Source: CAVQBP01 sp963710745
Lineage (GTDB): Bacteria > Bacteroidota > Ignavibacteria > Ignavibacteriales > Ignavibacteriaceae
Direction: 5' to 3'
DNA: 64,000 nucleotides
NCBI GenBank assembly: GCA_963710745.1
Contig: CAVQBP010000023.1
Coordinates: 209,664 to 273,663, forward strand
Shown here: piece by piece, positions 18,377 to 28,279 of the stretch
Layout of the letters: each line of letters starts with the position of its first letter
Numbering within the stretch: position 1 is the stretch's first letter
Position numbers and translations under genes: made by a program
The notes under the pieces: generated by a model
The model's database searches: none
What the model saw: the letters and a program-made list of their open reading frames with translations, nothing else
Told to the model about the DNA's origin: nothing

Positions 18377-20383
18377 ATGCAATTAAAAAATATCATCTTT
18401 ATTCTATTCTTTATTTTTGTTATCGGGTTATTTGTATGGAGCTGCAAAAAACTATACAAATATATGATGGTTGCAAAGAAGAAAGACGAAAGGTTCGATA
18501 AGATCGGCGAAAGACTGAGAAAAGTCTGGACAATTGCATTCGGTCAGTCAAAACTGTTAAGGGATCCTCCTGCAGGGATCCTTCATTTTTTAATTTTCTG
18601 GGGCTTTGTTCTTTTTCTTTTTGTGGTAGTTGAAACTATTATTCAGGGATTTTATTCTTCATTCAGCCTGGCTTTTACCGGTCCTTTTTATTTATTTATT
18701 ACATTTGTTCAGGACATTTTCGGTATTCTTGTAATTATTTCATGTATATATGCATTATATAGAAGATTTGTTAAGCATATTAAAAGGCTGGAAGTTGATA
18801 TTATCGGTAAACTGGATGCAACAGTTATCCTGGTATTAATTATGCTTGTTGTTATAGCAATGTTCGGTGAAAATACCTCGGAGATTGCAAAACATAATTT
18901 TATTTTGGGTAAATATGAATTCAGGCCGATTTCTGCTTATTTAAGTCATCTGTTTTATGGAAAAAACTCGGAAAATGCAGCAATATTTTACGAAATCTTC
19001 TGGTGGTCCCACATAGTTTTTGTTTTTGGATTTTTAAATTATCTTCCCTATTCAAAACATTTTCATGTAATTACATCTATTCCGAATACTTATTTTTCTA
19101 AACTTAAACCAAGAAAAAATACTTTAGATCCTCTGAACCTGGAAGATGAATCTGCTGAAGTTTTTGGTGCTGCCGATATTGAGCAGCTTTCCTGGAAGCA
19201 AATACTTGACGGCTACACCTGTACCGAATGCGGAAGATGCACTTCGGTATGCCCGGCAGCAACCGTCGGGAAGTCTTTATCTCCGCGTAAAATAATAGTT
19301 GATATAAGAAAAAGAACCATAGAAAAGGGGCCGCTTATTGTTGAAGAGAAAAAAGATGCGAAAATATTTGAAAAAACGCTTGTACACGATTATATTACAG
19401 ATATTGAACTTTGGGAATGTACTACTTGTAACGCTTGTGTCCAGGAATGCCCGGTTATGATTGAACATATTGATTCAATTGTAGATATGAGAAGAAATCT
19501 TGTTTTAACCGAAGCTCAATTTCCTTCTAACTTAAACAATGTTTTTAAAAGTATTGAAACTAACTTTACTCCCTGGGCATTTAACCAGGCCGATCGTGCA
19601 AACTGGGCTGAAGGTATGAATATAAAAACTATGTCCGAAGATCCTGATTGTGATATACTTTATTGGGTCGGGTGTGCAGGTTCCTTTGACAGCAGGTATC
19701 AAAAAGTTTCGCGTGCTTTTGCATCTATTATGCAAAAGGCAGGAGTGAATTTCCGGATACTTGGAACAGAAGAAAAATGCAATGGAGATACTGCCAGAAG
19801 ACTGGGAAATGAATATCTTGCACAAATGATGATTCAGCAAAATATAGAGACTTTAAATAATTACGGTGTAAAGAAAATTGTGACTGCCTGTCCTCATTGT
19901 TTTCACTCGCTTGGAAATGAATACAAACAGTTTGGCGGAAATTATGAAGTGATGCACCATTCACAATTAATTGAAGAATTAATTGCAGAAGGTAAAATTA
20001 AACCTGGAAAAGATAGTAATAAAAAAGAAAAAGTTACTTATCATGATTCATGCTATCTTGGCAGATATAATGATGTTTATAATGCTCCCCGTAAATCACT
20101 AAAGGAAAACCGGAACATAGAATTTATCGAGATGAAAAGAATCAAAAGTAAAGGTTTCTGCTGTGGAGCCGGGGGTGGCAGAATGTTTCTTGAAGATGAA
20201 GAAGGGGGAAAAATAAATATAGAGCGTACAAAAGAAGCACTTGAAACGGGGGCTAAAACTGTTGCTTCGGCGTGTCCGTTTTGTATGACGATGCTGACAG
20301 ACGGTGTTAAGCATTTTGAAAAATCAGAGGAAGTGGCAGTAAAAGATATTGCCGAAATTGTTCTTGAAAACCTAATTAACTAA
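18377..20383 (+). CDS. Membrane-bound Fe-S oxidoreductase (HdrD/GlpC-like)
   Basis: A 668-residue fusion. The N-terminal 230 residues form several membrane helices, like the cytochrome b-type nitrate reductase gamma fold. Two 4Fe-4S motifs follow (CTECGRCTSVCPA and CTTCNACVQECP), then two CCG domains as in heterodisulfide reductase HdrD/GlpC (GCAGSFD..., TACPHCFHSLG, YHDSCYLGRYND, GFCCGAGGGRMF, ACPFCMTML). It probably moves electrons between the quinone pool and a soluble partner, often an acyl-CoA dehydrogenase/ETF system. An acyl-CoA dehydrogenase fragment lies 2 kb upstream, which is suggestive only. Confidence 0.88.
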   Translation: MQLKNIIFILFFIFVIGLFVWSCKKLYKYMMVAKKKDERFDKIGERLRKVWTIAFGQSKLLRDPPAGILHFLIFWGFVLFLFVVVETIIQGFYSSFSLAFTGPFYLFITFVQDIFGILVIISCIYALYRRFVKHIKRLEVDIIGKLDATVILVLIMLVVIAMFGENTSEIAKHNFILGKYEFRPISAYLSHLFYGKNSENAAIFYEIFWWSHIVFVFGFLNYLPYSKHFHVITSIPNTYFSKLKPRKNTLDPLNLEDESAEVFGAADIEQLSWKQILDGYTCTECGRCTSVCPAATVGKSLSPRKIIVDIRKRTIEKGPLIVEEKKDAKIFEKTLVHDYITDIELWECTTCNACVQECPVMIEHIDSIVDMRRNLVLTEAQFPSNLNNVFKSIETNFTPWAFNQADRANWAEGMNIKTMSEDPDCDILYWVGCAGSFDSRYQKVSRAFASIMQKAGVNFRILGTEEKCNGDTARRLGNEYLAQMMIQQNIETLNNYGVKKIVTACPHCFHSLGNEYKQFGGNYEVMHHSQLIEELIAEGKIKPGKDSNKKEKVTYHDSCYLGRYNDVYNAPRKSLKENRNIEFIEMKRIKSKGFCCGAGGGRMFLEDEEGGKINIERTKEALETGAKTVASACPFCMTMLTDGVKHFEKSEEVAVKDIAEIVLENLIN

Positions 20384-20417
20384 ATTTAACATATTCATTA
20401 TTTTTATTGGAGGATTC

Positions 20418-20615
20418 ATGAATAGATATGAGGACTTATTGCAGGCCGTTAGAGATTTACAGACTGATTTTGAAAAATTCTTCGAAAAAGGTCAGGCTGC
20501 TGCAGGTACACGCGTTAGAAAAGGTTTAAGTGATTTGAGAAAATTAGCTCAGGATGTTCGTAAAGAGATCCAAGATGTTAAATCTCAAAGAAAAGCCGAA
20601 AAAACTCAACCATAA
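20418..20615 (+). CDS. Histone H1-like protein (Hc1 family)
   Basis: A 65-residue basic, helical protein with AAAGTRVRKGLSDLRKLAQDVRKEI, the pattern of the histone H1-like (Hc1) proteins found across Bacteroidota and Chlamydiae. It probably binds DNA. TTGGAGG lies just before the ATG. A strong terminator follows. Single-gene transcript or read-through from the Fe-S oxidoreductase gene 34 bp upstream are both possible. Confidence 0.8.
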   Translation: MNRYEDLLQAVRDLQTDFEKFFEKGQAAAGTRVRKGLSDLRKLAQDVRKEIQDVKSQRKAEKTQP

Positions 20616-20637
20616 TTTTCAGAGCTTTTCTCATTTA

Positions 20638-20674
20638 AGGCTGAATTACAAAATAATTCAGCCTATTTTTTTTT
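20638..20674 (+). terminator. Rho-independent terminator after the H1-like gene
   Basis: AGGCTGAATT and AATTCAGCCT form a 10-bp stem followed by a run of nine T. The next gene's ATG begins directly after the T-run, which is unusually tight and leaves no room for a normal promoter or ribosome-binding site downstream of it. Confidence 0.88.
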
Positions 20675-21952
20675 ATGGCAAAAATAATTTATACAACTTT
20701 GAGTTTTTTGTTAGTCCCTATGCAGATTTTTGCACAGATTATTCCGCTCAAAAACACGGTGATCAATGCAACCATTTCTGCAGTTGGTGATTTAATGTGC
20801 CATTCCCTGCAATATGATTATGCAGAACTGGAAAATGGAAAATATGATTTTAATCCGTCTTTTAAATTCGTTAAAAAATATTTCGAAAGCTCAGATTTCG
20901 TGTTCGGAAACCTGGAAACAGTTACGGCAGGCAGATCCCGCGGATACTCTACTTATCCCCTGTTCAATAGTCCTGATGAATACATTACTGCGTTAAAAAA
21001 AGCAGGTTTTAATCTTTTAACCACAGCAAATAATCATGCACTGGATAAAGGGAAAAGAGGTGTTATCCGAACAATCGAACAGCTGCAAAAGAATAATATT
21101 AGTTATACCGGTACATTTAAATCCGGGAGAGACAGGGATTCAATACGAATTTTTAATATAAAAGGGATAAATATTGCGTTCCTTGCTTATACTTACGGTA
21201 CCAACGGAATCTCTGTTCCGGAAAATAGTCCATACCTGATAAATCTTATTGATACATCCCTAATATATAAAGATATTAAACACGCACGTAAAAACGGAGC
21301 AGAAATTGTGTTAGTCTATTTTCATTTCGGCTATCAGTATTCCAGAAAGCCAAATGATTTTCAGAAGCAAATAGTAAACGAAGCAATAAATGACGGAGCT
21401 GATATTATTATAGGAGGTCATCCGCATGTCTTACAGCCGGTAAAATATTTTAAGACCAGAGGGTCAATGCTTGATTCAGGTTTTGCTGCATATTCAATGG
21501 GTAATTTCTTCTCAAACCAAAGAGACAGATACACAGATGCAGGCATGATACTGAACATTACTATTTCAAAAAATACCTTTAATGATTCAATTTATATTTC
21601 AAATATCAGTTATACTCCAACATGGGTTTATAGGGGTGAAGTAAATGCTGGAACAAAACCCGGTTCAGAAAAAAATGAATTTTTAATCATACCTTCTGAA
21701 GAAGCATTTAACACAGCTTCTTACAGTTTTCTTAATTCAAATGATTTAAATAAGATAGAACAATCCGTCAGAGATACAAAAGATATACTCACAAAATATA
21801 CTCATGAAATTAAACTTTATGATTATAAAAGAGATATGATTCAAAAGCTTACTGAACTTGCTGCAGTTCGTCCTCTGGCAGGACCAGAAATATTCTGGAA
21901 TCTATCCCGCGATAAAATGAGTATATTCAGTTTAATCTATCATTCAAGATAA
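20675..21952 (+). CDS. CapA-family metallophosphatase-like protein, exported
   Basis: A 425-residue protein with a signal peptide ending near QIFAQ. It has the PGA_cap/CapA calcineurin-like pattern: SAVGDLMCH, DFVFGNLETV, TANNHALDKGKRG, GGHPHVLQPVK and YSMGNFFSN, giving the metal-binding Asp, His and Asn residues. CapA proteins are linked to poly-gamma-glutamate or polysaccharide synthesis, but most homologues are uncharacterised. The ATG is kept because the signal peptide begins there, even though it directly abuts the terminator T-run. Confidence 0.87.
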   Translation: MAKIIYTTLSFLLVPMQIFAQIIPLKNTVINATISAVGDLMCHSLQYDYAELENGKYDFNPSFKFVKKYFESSDFVFGNLETVTAGRSRGYSTYPLFNSPDEYITALKKAGFNLLTTANNHALDKGKRGVIRTIEQLQKNNISYTGTFKSGRDRDSIRIFNIKGINIAFLAYTYGTNGISVPENSPYLINLIDTSLIYKDIKHARKNGAEIVLVYFHFGYQYSRKPNDFQKQIVNEAINDGADIIIGGHPHVLQPVKYFKTRGSMLDSGFAAYSMGNFFSNQRDRYTDAGMILNITISKNTFNDSIYISNISYTPTWVYRGEVNAGTKPGSEKNEFLIIPSEEAFNTASYSFLNSNDLNKIEQSVRDTKDILTKYTHEIKLYDYKRDMIQKLTELAAVRPLAGPEIFWNLSRDKMSIFSLIYHSR

Positions 21953-22155
21953 AACTTCTAAGTAAGATTATTTTTTTTAATTCTAAATTTCTATTTTTAG
22001 AATAAGAGGATTAGTTAATTAATAAAAATAAAAAGATTCTATCTTTTGTTAATGTATCATAAATTATTAGTCGGGAATTTTACAATATTATTAAATTTCT
22101 TCATCATAATTTCATTTTACTTAAATAATTTAGGCTATTATTTTGCGGGAATATT

Positions 22156-22842
22156 ATGCGAATATTAATTGTAGAAGATGAAGAATCCCTGGCTTTACGG
22201 ATAAAGAATATACTTGAGAGCGAACAATATACTGTACAGGTATCTTTTGATGGTGAAGAGGGATTAGAAAATGCATTAGGGGGAGAATTTGATTTAATCA
22301 TACTTGATATACTCCTTCCCAAATATGATGGAATTCAAATACTGAATGAGATCAGGAAACAAAATTTAAATACGCCGGTTCTATTATTAACAGCAAAAGT
22401 TGCTATAAAGGATAAGGTCGAAGGACTGGATGCCGGAGCTGATGATTACCTTACAAAACCTTTTGCTATTCCTGAATTACTTGCACGGGTAAGATCACTT
22501 TTACGCAGAAAAAGTGAAGTAAAAACTTCTGCAATAACTATAGCTGATTTGGAAATAAATACAACAACACGTGAAGTATTTAGAAATAATGAGAATATTA
22601 ATTTGACAGCAAAAGAATACTCTATACTGGAATTTATGATTTACAATAAAAATCGTGTTTTATCCCGGTTGTCTATCGCAGAACATGTCTGGGGAGATAA
22701 TTTTGATTTATTCAGTATGACAAATTTTGTAGACGTGCATATAAAAAACCTGAGAAAAAAAATTGAATCCGGTTCCGATAATCATATTATACAAACAGTC
22801 AGAGGTGTTGGTTATATGTTGAAGGATAGCAATGAAAATTAG
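22156..22842 (+). CDS. OmpR/PhoB-family response regulator
   Basis: A 228-residue regulator. Receiver domain with acidic pocket VEDEE, phospho-acceptor Asp in LIILDILLPKYDG and Lys in DYLTKPF; C-terminal winged-helix DNA-binding domain (LTAKEYSILEFMIYNKNRVLSR, VDVHIKNLRKKIE, VRGVGYML). It overlaps the downstream kinase by 11 bp, so the two form a cognate pair. Confidence 0.95.
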   Translation: MRILIVEDEESLALRIKNILESEQYTVQVSFDGEEGLENALGGEFDLIILDILLPKYDGIQILNEIRKQNLNTPVLLLTAKVAIKDKVEGLDAGADDYLTKPFAIPELLARVRSLLRRKSEVKTSAITIADLEINTTTREVFRNNENINLTAKEYSILEFMIYNKNRVLSRLSIAEHVWGDNFDLFSMTNFVDVHIKNLRKKIESGSDNHIIQTVRGVGYMLKDSNEN

Positions 22843-24262
22843 ATCAAAACTAACTCTATGGTATTTCTCAATCTCCTTTTTTATTCTAATTATATTTTGT
22901 GCAGGTACATATTACGGGGTAAAAAACCTCCTTTTTAATACACTTGATAAAGAACTTGATGTAATTGCATCTACTATTGAACAAAGCTATAATATTGATA
23001 ATGATGATTTTTCCGAATTAAGCAGGGACCCTGATTCTGCTGATTTCTCACAGTATTACCTTGTATTATATAACAGGGATAAATACCTGATATACTCTTC
23101 AAGAATAGCCCGTAAATTTTCTTTTAATATACCTTTAACAATAGAAAAATATAAGATCTCATATCTTGTTGACAGCAGGGTGCCAAACAAAAAAGAATTC
23201 TTTAACTCACAAAAAAATGGAAATATCACATTCCGTTTAATGAACAGAAAACTTATAAGCGATAACAAAACCATCGGTTGGATTACAATTGGCCTGCCAA
23301 TCGGCCACATTGAATACTCAATGGATCATTTAATGTATTATATTTTAATAGGCGGTTTCATGGGAATTCTTCTGATATCTGTAGGAAGTTATTTTCTTAT
23401 CCAAAAAACATTGAGCCCGGTAAATATAATTACAAAAAAAGCAAATCAGATCAGTAAAAATAACCTGGATGAAAGAATTAATATATACAACCAGGATGAT
23501 GAATTAGGACAGTTATCAATCGTATTGAATAACCTGCTTAACAGGCTTCAGACTGCATTTGAGAGCCAACAGCAATTTATGGCAGATGCTGCACACGAAT
23601 TAAAAACTCCATTATCAATATTAAGATCCAACTGGGAAAGCGAATTAAATAATCCTGAAATCCCGCTGGATTTGAAAGAAAAATTTGTAAAAGATATAGA
23701 AACTATTACAAGACTGAATCATTTAATTAATAATCTTCTTTTATTATCCCAAACCGAGTCACCTAAATCACAATTCGAATTTAAGAAGGTAAGAATTGAT
23801 GATGTTTTAAGAGAAGCAGTTTCCGATATAAAAATATTAGCTGATATAAAATCCCAGAAGATTACAATTAAGAATTTTCTTCCGGAGATAGTTCTCGGAG
23901 ATAAATTAAGATTATTCCAGCTATTCTTTAATTTACTTGAAAACGGTGTTAAATATACTCCCGAAGAAGGAGAAATAACGCTAAATGTTAAAATAAGCTC
24001 GGATTTTGTTGATATAGAAGTAGGAGATAACGGCCCGGGAATTCCTGAAGATGATCTCCCATTCATATTTGACAGGTTTTACAGGGTGCAGAAAGATCGT
24101 GCAAGGAAAACCGGCGGTACCGGACTGGGGCTTTCTATCTGCAAATTAATTACTGAACTGCATAAAGGGAAGATCGAGGTTAACAGCAAAACAGGTGAAG
24201 GAACTATCTTCCGTGTGATGCTTCCGCTTTATAAACCGCTGCAAGAATTAAAAATTAGCTGA
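22832..24262 (+). CDS. HAMP-containing sensor histidine kinase
   Basis: A 476-residue membrane kinase. Two membrane segments (about residues 10-32 and 167-190) bracket a periplasmic sensor region. Then come HAMP, HisKA (H-box DAAHELKTPLSIL) and HATPase_c (N-box NLLENGVKYT, G1 DNGPGIP, G2 GTGLGLSI). It is the cognate partner of the overlapping OmpR-type regulator. The arrangement resembles CusS/QseC-like kinases; the stimulus is unknown. Confidence 0.94.
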   Translation: MKIRSKLTLWYFSISFFILIIFCAGTYYGVKNLLFNTLDKELDVIASTIEQSYNIDNDDFSELSRDPDSADFSQYYLVLYNRDKYLIYSSRIARKFSFNIPLTIEKYKISYLVDSRVPNKKEFFNSQKNGNITFRLMNRKLISDNKTIGWITIGLPIGHIEYSMDHLMYYILIGGFMGILLISVGSYFLIQKTLSPVNIITKKANQISKNNLDERINIYNQDDELGQLSIVLNNLLNRLQTAFESQQQFMADAAHELKTPLSILRSNWESELNNPEIPLDLKEKFVKDIETITRLNHLINNLLLLSQTESPKSQFEFKKVRIDDVLREAVSDIKILADIKSQKITIKNFLPEIVLGDKLRLFQLFFNLLENGVKYTPEEGEITLNVKISSDFVDIEVGDNGPGIPEDDLPFIFDRFYRVQKDRARKTGGTGLGLSICKLITELHKGKIEVNSKTGEGTIFRVMLPLYKPLQELKIS

Positions 24263-24431
24263 TATATAATAATTTCATGAGTAAGTTCAAGTTCAAGAGT
24301 AAGGTGTAAGTTTCAGTTTAAATCAAATATGTCAGACACAGCCATAAATACAGCATAAACTATTCCCGCTTCTATCCTTCATCATTTTTTCATTTTTATA
24401 ATTTACTTTAATATTAGATAAATATTAGAGT

Positions 24432-25565
24432 ATGAAAATGAAAAAAAATCATCTACATTTAGGAAAAATTTTAGGAATACCTATAGGAATAGATTATTCG
24501 TGGTTTTTAATCTTCTTTTTACTTTCATGGGTATTAGCAACCACATATTATCCAGCCGAATATAAACATTGGAATCAGATTGAATACTGGATAGCAGGAA
24601 CTTTAACATCTCTATTACTTTTCGGAAGTGTTTTACTGCATGAACTTGGTCATTCAATTATAGCAATTAAATATAAGATAAAAGTCAGAGAGATAAACTT
24701 ATTTATATTCGGAGGAATCTCCGAAATCAGCGGTGAACCTCCCAAAGCTTCCTCGGAATTCTGGATTGCTATTGCAGGACCGGTAGTAAGCCTTTTGCTG
24801 GCAGGTATTTTCTTCATTTTAGAAAAAGATATTCATGTTTTCTTATTAACCGCATTATTTGAATATCTTGCATTTATAAATTTCATTCTAGCAATTTTTA
24901 ATTTAATACCCGGTTTTCCGCTGGACGGCGGAAGAGTATTCAGAGCAATTATATGGGGAATTTCAAAAAATTTTAAAAAGGCTACCAGTGTTGCAGTAAC
25001 TGCCGGCAGATTGTTTGGTTTTCTTTTTATTTTATTTGGTGTATATCAAATTTTCGGCGGAAATATCCTGGATGGATTATGGATTTCTTTTATAGGGTGG
25101 TTTCTTGATAATGCCGCAGTTTCACAATTACAGGAGCAAAAAGTTCATGACCTTCTTACCGGGCATAAAGTTTACGAAGCTATGAGCCAGGATTACGGTA
25201 TAGTGAGCCATGATTCAACGCTTCAGGAAGTTATTGATAATAATTTCCTGGGTATCAACAGGAGGGCGCTTTTCGTTAGAAAAGACAACAAGATTGCCGG
25301 TTTAATTACACTGCATAGATTCAATATAGTTGCTAAAGATCAATGGGATAACACATTTGTTGATGATGTAATGATACCGATTTCGAATGCTGAAAAAACA
25401 TCGGCAGATGCAGAGATCTGGGATGCCATGACTAAACTGAACTCTGAAGGTGTTAATCAGCTTCCTGTTATTAATAACGGCGAGGTTGAAGGAATTTTCA
25501 GCCGGGATAATGTTATAAGTTTTATCGCAGATTTGAGAACCCATGCTAATAACGGCAAAACTTAA
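24432..25565 (+). CDS. Site-2 protease family zinc metalloprotease with CBS domains
   Basis: A 377-residue M50 intramembrane protease. The zinc motif HELGH lies in the second membrane segment, and the third metal ligand is in LIPGFPLDGGRVF. A C-terminal CBS pair (about residues 240-365) likely binds adenine nucleotides. Such Rip3-like proteases cut membrane-bound regulators or remnants. It follows the two-component pair but is separated from it by 170 bp. Confidence 0.9.
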   Translation: MKMKKNHLHLGKILGIPIGIDYSWFLIFFLLSWVLATTYYPAEYKHWNQIEYWIAGTLTSLLLFGSVLLHELGHSIIAIKYKIKVREINLFIFGGISEISGEPPKASSEFWIAIAGPVVSLLLAGIFFILEKDIHVFLLTALFEYLAFINFILAIFNLIPGFPLDGGRVFRAIIWGISKNFKKATSVAVTAGRLFGFLFILFGVYQIFGGNILDGLWISFIGWFLDNAAVSQLQEQKVHDLLTGHKVYEAMSQDYGIVSHDSTLQEVIDNNFLGINRRALFVRKDNKIAGLITLHRFNIVAKDQWDNTFVDDVMIPISNAEKTSADAEIWDAMTKLNSEGVNQLPVINNGEVEGIFSRDNVISFIADLRTHANNGKT

Positions 25566-25606
25566 TTATCAGTCAACAATACAATTCATAATTACTTACC
25601 TCCTAT

Positions 25607-25638
25607 ATATGCCGGTCACATTAAAACGACCGGCATAT
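25607..25638. repeat. Long perfect hairpin
   Basis: ATATGCCGGTC and GACCGGCATAT form an 11-bp perfect stem with a 10-base loop, 42 bp after the site-2 protease gene. There is no T-run after it on either strand, so it may be a processed-RNA stabiliser or a palindromic repeat and not a classical terminator. Confidence 0.6.
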
Positions 25639-25768
25639 ACCCCCTTACGTGATTTAAGGAAATCTGGATCAATTGTCACGAGAAAAATGAAAAGGCTTCA
25701 CTTAATCTTCATCTCTGTAAATTAATTTATTCATGTTTTATTATTAAAAATAATTTCTGGAGAAAAAA

Positions 25769-26529
25769 ATGGAAAAGATAAAATATCTTAAGATGTTCAG
25801 ATTATCTATACCTATTTTGATTTTGGGCTTATTTATTTCCACTTCAAATTTATATGCAGGGAATAATTTTGTTATGCCTAATAACGATCAGTTAAAGCAG
25901 GAAGCTATTGATCATATCGGAAGATATTATATTGAGCAATTTGATGTGTCAGTAAACAACGGTGTTGTAACTGTAAACGGACAGGTCAATTCATTAAATG
26001 ATAAATACAGGATCTTTGATATTGTATCACGCATACCCGGTGTCAAAGATATTAAAGATATGATAGTTGTTAACGCGGCTGATGTGCCGGACCAGGTAAT
26101 AAAGCAGAATACCGAACAGACAATTCATGACGCTACTTCTATTATGGAACCCGACAGAATAAAGGTAAGCGTGGATAACGGAATTATCTTTTAAATGGAA
26201 CTGTAAGTTATTATCGTGAAAAACAGGCTGCAAAATCAATTGCCACATGGCAAAAAGGTGCAGAAGGAGTTGTAGATAATTTGAAGGTTCTTTCTCATAA
26301 AGCAGACATAAGTGATGCAAATCTTCAAATCATTTTAAATGAAATAATCGCCAAAGAATTCCCTCTTGCAAAAAATGTAAATATCTCAGTTAACAGCGGA
26401 ATTGCATCAATATCGGGTGAAGTACCGAGACTTTCGGATAAATATTCAATTGAAGAAGACTTTTATCCGGTACTTGGCATAAAAGGAGTTATAGATAATT
26501 TAACTATTAATCCTCAGCTTTATTTCTAA
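25769..26529 (+). pseudogene. BON-domain periplasmic protein, frameshifted
   Basis: A signal peptide (ending near NLYAG) is followed by three BON domains. The first (VNNGVVTVNGQVNSLNDKYR) and the start of the second are in one frame, which closes with TAA at 26192-26194. Adding one T in the preceding T-run (26187-26191) restores FLNGTVSYYREKQAAKSIATWQ and joins it to the remaining domains, ending at 26529. So this is one gene of about 253 codons with a one-base deletion in a homopolymer. It may be a real pseudogene, phase variation or an assembly error. OsmY-like BON proteins act at the envelope under stress. Confidence 0.75.
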
Positions 26530-26640
26530 AAATCATGTTCATTATACCTTCTCATTCATGTCAAAGGATGAGAAGGTTTTAAATAAAAAAGGGAGCAAAT
26601 TATTAATTTTTTTTTAACCTGAAATAACTTTTAAGTTTCT

Positions 26641-27240
26641 TTATTTTTTATTCTTTAAATATTTAATTAATCCGTAACCAATACCCATAACAATAATAAA
26701 AACACTGACAGTTAATAGGTGCTTTTCTACACTTTCAACAATAGGCTGCCATTTTTCACCGGCATAATACCCTAATAGTATAAAGCTAGCCGACCATAAA
26801 AGAGCCCCTAAATATGCATACACAACAAAAATATGGATTTTCAATTTTGTTGAACCGGCAATAATTGCAACTATGTGCCTCACCCCGGGAATAAAATATC
26901 CGATTGTTAATGTCCATTTCCCTAACTTTTCAAACCAAAGCTCTCCCTTTTCAAGATTTTTTTCAGATATATGTAAAAACCGTCCTGCTTTTTTTAGTGC
27001 AAGTATTCCCAGAAACCTGCCCAATATATAGCTAATTGTTATTCCGGATATACTTCCTAAAAACGCAACGAGAATTGTTGGGAATAAAGCTAATTCATTT
27101 TTACTAACCAGGTAGCCTAACAAAGTAAGAATTGTTTCATCCGGAAACGGTAATCCCAGAATACCGGTTGAAAGCAAAGCAAAAATTGCCAGGTAGCTAT
27201 ATTTTAAAAGCCAGTAATGAATCGGAAAAAAAAGCATCAA
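26641..27240 (-). CDS. DedA-family membrane protein
   Basis: A 199-residue polytopic membrane protein with DedA/SNARE-associated features: GLPFPDETILTLLGYL near the N-terminus, the re-entrant region with GRFLG, and YFIPGVRHIVAIIAGSTKL. DedA proteins act in undecaprenyl-phosphate or phospholipid flipping and envelope homeostasis. The second Met may be the true start. Confidence 0.88.
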   Translation of the reverse strand: MMLFFPIHYWLLKYSYLAIFALLSTGILGLPFPDETILTLLGYLVSKNELALFPTILVAFLGSISGITISYILGRFLGILALKKAGRFLHISEKNLEKGELWFEKLGKWTLTIGYFIPGVRHIVAIIAGSTKLKIHIFVVYAYLGALLWSASFILLGYYAGEKWQPIVESVEKHLLTVSVFIIVMGIGYGLIKYLKNKK

Positions 27241-27553
27241 TTTTATCTAATAAATTCATCCTAATCTATTGACAAATTTAGTAGAATTATAGGAAGAACA
27301 TAGTGAAGACAATCATTGTAGTAATAAGTGCCAGTCAATTTTAAAGTGACTGCCACTTATAATTATATAATTATTTTACTTTTTAATACCATTTTTTCTA
27401 TTAATTGAATTTAACGGCATCATATAATATATTTTTTCCATTAACTTAACTAAATAATTAAGCAGCATAGTTTATTTATAAAGTATAACTTCAAATTATA
27501 AAAAAGGAATTTATCGAAGTGCAAAGAAAATGGTTTTACTAAAATAAATACGG
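27241..27553. other. Intergenic region with a hairpin at 27325-27359
   Basis: About 310 bp without a gene. It holds an inverted repeat TAAGTGCCAGTCA / TGACTGCCACTTA (one mismatch, 9-base loop), probably in the 3' flank of the gene at 27554 or near the dedA promoter. No T-run follows. Confidence 0.5.
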
Positions 27554-28279
27554 CTAACCTGACTGCAGTAATTCAAGGCAAAGTCTTCTGATATCATCTT
27601 TATTGAGCGGATTATAATTAGAATCATATTCTTTATTATAATTATACCAGAGAATTCGGCCTGTTCGGGCATCAACTAAAACCAGCTGAAGCCGAAGACC
27701 CCACCACTGATAATCATTGACTAATGTATTCTGGTACAGCTGCTGAAACATCTGTTTCTGCGCCATATAATATTGTTTGGTAGCCTCTGATGTACCGAAA
27801 GCTAATCCGGTTACATAAAAAAAATACCTGATATTTGTTTTTTTTAATAAATTTCTTAATCCCGGAATTATAGGAAACATTTTTTTTTCATTTCTGAATG
27901 CTTCCAGTGAATCATGAATCTGATTGAATTTTAAAATTGCATTTTCGTAATAACCCGGAATTGATTGTTTGCTCATTGACGGCTCGTAAACTATATTTGC
28001 ATGTTTTGATACAAAATTTCCTCCGTCAATTAACTCTTTCAGTACATCGGCTGTATTTCTTGAGATTAATACATTATAACCTGTTTTCGATTTTTCAATT
28101 TTGCTCTCTTTTTCTGCATACTCAATTTCAGGAAATAAGATAGAAACTGAATCTATTTCCGGAATTGCCTTTCCGGAAGCAATTTGTCCCAATACAGGTT
28201 GAATACAAATCATTATTAAAATAATTATAATTTGTATTACTAAGGATTTAATTAAATTCATTTCTCTTTTACTAAACAT
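27554..28279 (-). CDS. Exported protein of unknown function
   Basis: A 241-residue protein with an N-terminal membrane or signal segment (SLVIQIIIILIMICIQPVLGQ). The C-terminal part, LVLVDARTGRILWYNYNKEY, resembles periplasmic proteins that assemble near envelope complexes (GNA1162/LpoB-like folds), but I cannot assign a family. It is monocistronic. Confidence 0.65.
   Translation of the reverse strand: MFSKREMNLIKSLVIQIIIILIMICIQPVLGQIASGKAIPEIDSVSILFPEIEYAEKESKIEKSKTGYNVLISRNTADVLKELIDGGNFVSKHANIVYEPSMSKQSIPGYYENAILKFNQIHDSLEAFRNEKKMFPIIPGLRNLLKKTNIRYFFYVTGLAFGTSEATKQYYMAQKQMFQQLYQNTLVNDYQWWGLRLQLVLVDARTGRILWYNYNKEYDSNYNPLNKDDIRRLCLELLQSG

Noticed and set aside
19277..20314. Several minus-strand frames antisense to the Fe-S oxidoreductase gene.
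   Set aside because: They are shadows of the Cys-rich plus-strand gene, whose 4Fe-4S and CCG motifs are clear.
25607..25638. The hairpin after the site-2 protease gene as a Rho-independent terminator.
   Set aside because: The stem is strong but no T-run follows on either strand, so I list it only as a hairpin.
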